NCBI GenBank assembly: GCA_001602885.1
Contig: LUZH01000167.1
Location: 1 to 7,689, forward strand
Source of the DNA: Bacteroidales bacterium Bact_16
GTDB taxonomy: Bacteria > Bacteroidota > Bacteroidia > Bacteroidales > UBA932
Length of the DNA: 7,689 bases
Reading direction: 5' to 3'
The notes under the pieces are model-generated. The model made no database searches. It was not told where the DNA came from and saw nothing but the letters and a program-made list of their open reading frames with translations. The translations under genes were made by a program, and so were the position numbers. Positions 5,700 through 7,689 of this stretch are shown here, in pieces (position 1 is the stretch's first letter; every line of letters starts with the position of its first letter).

Positions 5700-6922
5700 C
5701 GCACGCCCTCCGCATATGGGCGACGCTCGCCTTCCTGCTGTTCGGCACGCTTTCGCTGCCGGCGCAGAACACGGCGGCCCAGGAGTCGCGCCGCGCCGCC
5801 CTCCGCAAGGAGATCGCGCAGCTGGAGAAGCAGATCAGCGAGAATAAATCCAAGCGCGAAAACGCCCTCGGCGAGCTGAAGCTCGTCCGCCGGAAGGTCG
5901 CCACGCGCCGCGAGCTCGTGGCGGAGAGCGAGCGCGAGATCCGCGCCCTGACGGACTCCATCGCCGCGCGCCAGGCCGACGCCGACCGCCTCCGCAAGCG
6001 CCTTTCCGCGCTCGAAGACCACTACCGCCGGCTGGTCCGCACCGCCTACAAGAACCGCGACACGCGCCTCTGGTTCACCTACCTGCTGTCCGCCCGCAAC
6101 GTCGGGCAGGCCTCCCGGCGCTATGTCTATCTGCGCGACCTCTCGCGCACGATGAACACGCAGGGGCGCAAGTTAAAGGAGACGCGCGCGTCGCTCGAGC
6201 AGGACCTCGCCCGGCTGGCCGCCCTGAAGAAGGAGGCCGAGGACATCCGGACCGCCCGCACGCAGGAGCTGTCGGACCTGCGCGCCGAAGAGGAGCGCTC
6301 CGACCGGCTGATCGCCAACCTGCAGAAAGACAAGAACCGCTACCAGAAGGAGCTCGAGACCAAGCGCAAGCAGGTCGAGGCGCTCAACCGCGAGATCGAG
6401 CGCATCATCGCGCAGGCCATCGAGGACGCCCGCAAGAAGGAGGAAGCGGCCCGGAATTCCAACAAGAAGAGCACGGCCAGGGACTCCAGGCCCCTGGACG
6501 TCAAGCTGTCCGGCGAGTTCGCCGCCAACAAGGGCAAGCTGCCCTGGCCGGCGGACGGCCCGGTGGTCGAGACCTTCGGCAAGCACAACCATCCCGTCTA
6601 CACCCAGCTGGTGATGCCCGCCAACAACGGCGTCAACATCGGCCTGTCCGCGGACGCCGAAGTCAAGGCCGTCTTCGACGGCGAAGTGAAGCGCGTGATC
6701 GTGATGCCGGGCTACGGCCGCTGCGTGCTGGTCCAGCACGGCGGCTACTTCACCTTCTACTGCAAGCTGGGGCACGTCGACGTCAAGTCCGGGGACAAAG
6801 TGACCACCGGCCAGGTCCTGGGCCGTGTGGATACGATCGACGGCCAGACCGAGCTGCACTTTGAGGTCTGGAAAGAAAAGACTCCCGAGAATCCCGAAAC
6901 CTGGCTGAGGCCGAAACGCTAG
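5696..6922 (+). CDS. envC: EnvC-like murein hydrolase activator with degenerate M23/LytM domain
   Basis: 408 residues. An N-terminal signal peptide or membrane helix (7-21, ending near LPAQ) is followed by a long Arg/Lys/Glu-rich coiled coil (about 28-255), then a C-terminal LytM fold (about 281-408, from KLPWPADGPVVETFG). This is the EnvC architecture. Catalytic M23 enzymes keep HxGxD, an H in TxYxHL and HxH. Here these are NNGVN (310-314), TFYCKL with Lys357, and ELH (386-388), so only His388 remains and zinc-dependent hydrolysis is not expected. EnvC-type proteins with dead LytM domains activate N-acetylmuramoyl-L-alanine amidases at the septum, so a periplasmic activator role is inferred; no amidase is in the window. 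The start is the ATG in the ATGA overlap with the TPR gene. The stop TAG shares CTAG (6919-6922) with the stop of the convergent gene. The family is sure; the gene symbol is a family-level assignment. Confidence 0.9.
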   Translation: MTHALRIWATLAFLLFGTLSLPAQNTAAQESRRAALRKEIAQLEKQISENKSKRENALGELKLVRRKVATRRELVAESEREIRALTDSIAARQADADRLRKRLSALEDHYRRLVRTAYKNRDTRLWFTYLLSARNVGQASRRYVYLRDLSRTMNTQGRKLKETRASLEQDLARLAALKKEAEDIRTARTQELSDLRAEEERSDRLIANLQKDKNRYQKELETKRKQVEALNREIERIIAQAIEDARKKEEAARNSNKKSTARDSRPLDVKLSGEFAANKGKLPWPADGPVVETFGKHNHPVYTQLVMPANNGVNIGLSADAEVKAVFDGEVKRVIVMPGYGRCVLVQHGGYFTFYCKLGHVDVKSGDKVTTGQVLGRVDTIDGQTELHFEVWKEKTPENPETWLRPKR

Positions 6923-7569
6923 CTGACGACCCAGACCAGGACGTGGCGGTCGAAGGTGATGTACTGGAGATCGAACTCCTCTTCGAAACCGTCCTTGTCC
7001 GTGAAGGTGGCGGCGAGTTCGCCTTCGCCGTGCATCCGGAAATCTTCGATCTCGATCTGCTCGGCGAAGTCCACCTTGTACTGGGACATCATCTTGTAGA
7101 CAGCCTCCTTGGCACACCAGTAGAGGGCGAGCTGCTCGTTGCGCTGCTCTTCGTCCACTTCTTCGACTTCTTCGATCTCCTCTTCGGAGAGGGCCTTCTT
7201 CTTGACGGCCGAGAAATCGCGGTCGAGCGATTCGCAATCGATGCCCACGTCTTCCGTCGGGTTGAGGATGACGGCGACGTAGCGGTTGGTGTGCGTGATG
7301 CTTATGTTCATGGCGGAGTTTTCGATGTACGGCTTGCCGTTGTCGTGGTGGCTCAGGTACACCTTCTCCTCGAAAAGCGCGTCCAGCAAACAGCGGACGG
7401 CCAGTTTCTGCTTGCGCAGAGATTCGCTCTTGATGTAGGAAATTTCCTCCATTTCGTCGGAGGGAACGGAAGAGAGCTCACGGAGTTCTTCTTCGGTTTC
7501 TGTAATCTGCCAGACCCCCACGCGCGAGTGGTAGTCGTCGTCCAGATCTTTGATAAGATATAGGGCCAT
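6919..7569 (-). CDS. Sfp-type 4'-phosphopantetheinyl transferase
   Basis: 216 residues from the ATG at 7569-7567. It transfers the 4'-phosphopantetheine arm of coenzyme A to a serine of carrier proteins, using Mg2+, in the cytoplasm. Family motifs are visible in order: NISITHT (88-94), VGIDCESL (108-115) with the metal-binding D111 and E113, and WCAKEAVYKM (151-160) with K154, E155 and K159. The length fits the Sfp/AcpT type rather than the shorter AcpS type. The frame is open 23 codons further upstream, but that segment crosses the promoter and looks non-coding, so MALYLIKD is taken as the start. A very acidic loop (SEEEIEEVEEVDEE, 128-141) lies between the two metal/CoA motifs. No polyketide or peptide synthetase genes are nearby, so the substrate (fatty-acid ACP or a specialised carrier) cannot be told. 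Convergent with envC. Confidence 0.92.
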   Translation of the reverse strand: MALYLIKDLDDDYHSRVGVWQITETEEELRELSSVPSDEMEEISYIKSESLRKQKLAVRCLLDALFEEKVYLSHHDNGKPYIENSAMNISITHTNRYVAVILNPTEDVGIDCESLDRDFSAVKKKALSEEEIEEVEEVDEEQRNEQLALYWCAKEAVYKMMSQYKVDFAEQIEIEDFRMHGEGELAATFTDKDGFEEEFDLQYITFDRHVLVWVVS

Positions 7570-7587
7570 AAATAGTTTATAACATCG

Positions 7588-7595
7588 CAAAGATA
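7588..7595 (-). promoter_or_regulatory. -7 promoter box for the phosphopantetheinyl transferase gene
   Basis: On the minus strand TATCTTTG matches TAnnTTTG exactly, 18 bases before the chosen ATG. It predicts a leader of roughly 12 bases and supports the start at 7569 over the longer frame. No -33 element is evident. Confidence 0.65.
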
Positions 7596-7606
7596 ATGAT
7601 TTTTTG

Positions 7607-7614
7607 TATATTTG
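7607..7614 (+). promoter_or_regulatory. -7 promoter box for the gene starting at 7654
   Basis: TATATTTG matches TAnnTTTG exactly and is followed by C, as is common. It predicts a leader of about 33 bases to the ATG at 7654. It lies back to back with the minus-strand box at 7588-7595, with 11 bp between them. Confidence 0.65.
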
Positions 7615-7653
7615 CGTGTTTTTTGTAAAAGACGTCAATTTTTACTGTCCAAT

Positions 7654-7689
7654 ATGAAATATCTAACTAACGAAAAATTGGTCATTGTC
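7654..7689 (+). CDS. 5' end of a gene, possibly Bacteroidales-type malate dehydrogenase
   Basis: Twelve codons from an ATG reach the window edge in frame: MKYLTNEKLVIV. A good promoter box lies 39 bases upstream. The segment resembles the N-terminus I recall for Bacteroidales malate dehydrogenases, in which a similar lead-in runs into the NAD-binding GxxGxxG turn, but that turn would lie just beyond the window, so the product call is tentative. That a gene starts here is more secure than what it encodes. Confidence 0.5.
   Translation, partial: MKYLTNEKLVIV

Noticed and set aside
6173..7237. Minus-strand frame of 354 codons spanning envC and the transferase gene
   Set aside because: Overlaps two well-supported genes in another frame; its translation is Gly/Arg/Leu-rich without motifs.
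7570..7638. 23-codon N-terminal extension of the phosphopantetheinyl transferase
   Set aside because: It runs through AT-rich promoter sequence with an exact -7 box; the downstream ATG fits the family length.

Overview
The window looks like a GC-rich member of the Bacteroidota, probably Bacteroidales. Short AT-rich intergenic gaps carry the Bacteroidota -7 promoter box TAnnTTTG, Shine-Dalgarno sequences are weak or absent, and the gene content fits: an ECF sigma factor beside a membrane-spanning beta-barrel protein, and a TPR protein next to an EnvC-like protein. I cannot place it to genus. It holds eight protein genes, two of them cut by the window ends. I saw no rRNA, tRNA, CRISPR array or mobile element.

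Layout: (1) 1-790, minus, the N-terminal half of a ComM/YifB AAA ATPase. It is divergent from (2) tsaE, 821-1249, plus, a t6A tRNA-modification ATPase; the 30-bp gap has a promoter motif with a palindromic core. (3) 1230-2441, minus, an unrecognised cysteine-rich lipoprotein whose 3' end overlaps that of tsaE. (4) 2442-2623, an intergenic stretch with two homologous hairpin terminators in tandem on the minus strand. (5) 2624-3817 and 3819-4379, minus, a two-gene operon: an ECF sigma factor, then a protein with a cytoplasmic N-terminus, one inner-membrane helix, a long Pro/Ala-rich linker and a C-terminal outer-membrane beta-barrel. (6) A 75-bp divergent control region with an AT-rich inverted repeat. 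(7) 4455-5699 and 5696-6922, plus, an ATGA-coupled operon of an exported TPR protein and a catalytically degenerate EnvC-type protein. (8) 6919-7569, minus, an Sfp-type phosphopantetheinyl transferase that shares its stop tetranucleotide with the EnvC gene. (9) 7654-7689, plus, the first 12 codons of another gene, possibly malate dehydrogenase.

The most interesting unit is the sigma factor and barrel protein pair. The barrel protein appears able to span both membranes, so an event at the cell surface could be passed to a cytoplasmic sigma factor by one polypeptide. This matches the organisation I recall for the dual membrane-spanning anti-sigma factors (Dma) and their sigma factors (Das) of Bacteroides thetaiotaomicron, so the principle may not be new although this member probably is. 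Its divergent neighbours are envelope genes (TPR protein and peptidoglycan-hydrolase activator), which makes an envelope-homeostasis regulon plausible, but that link is inferred only from position.
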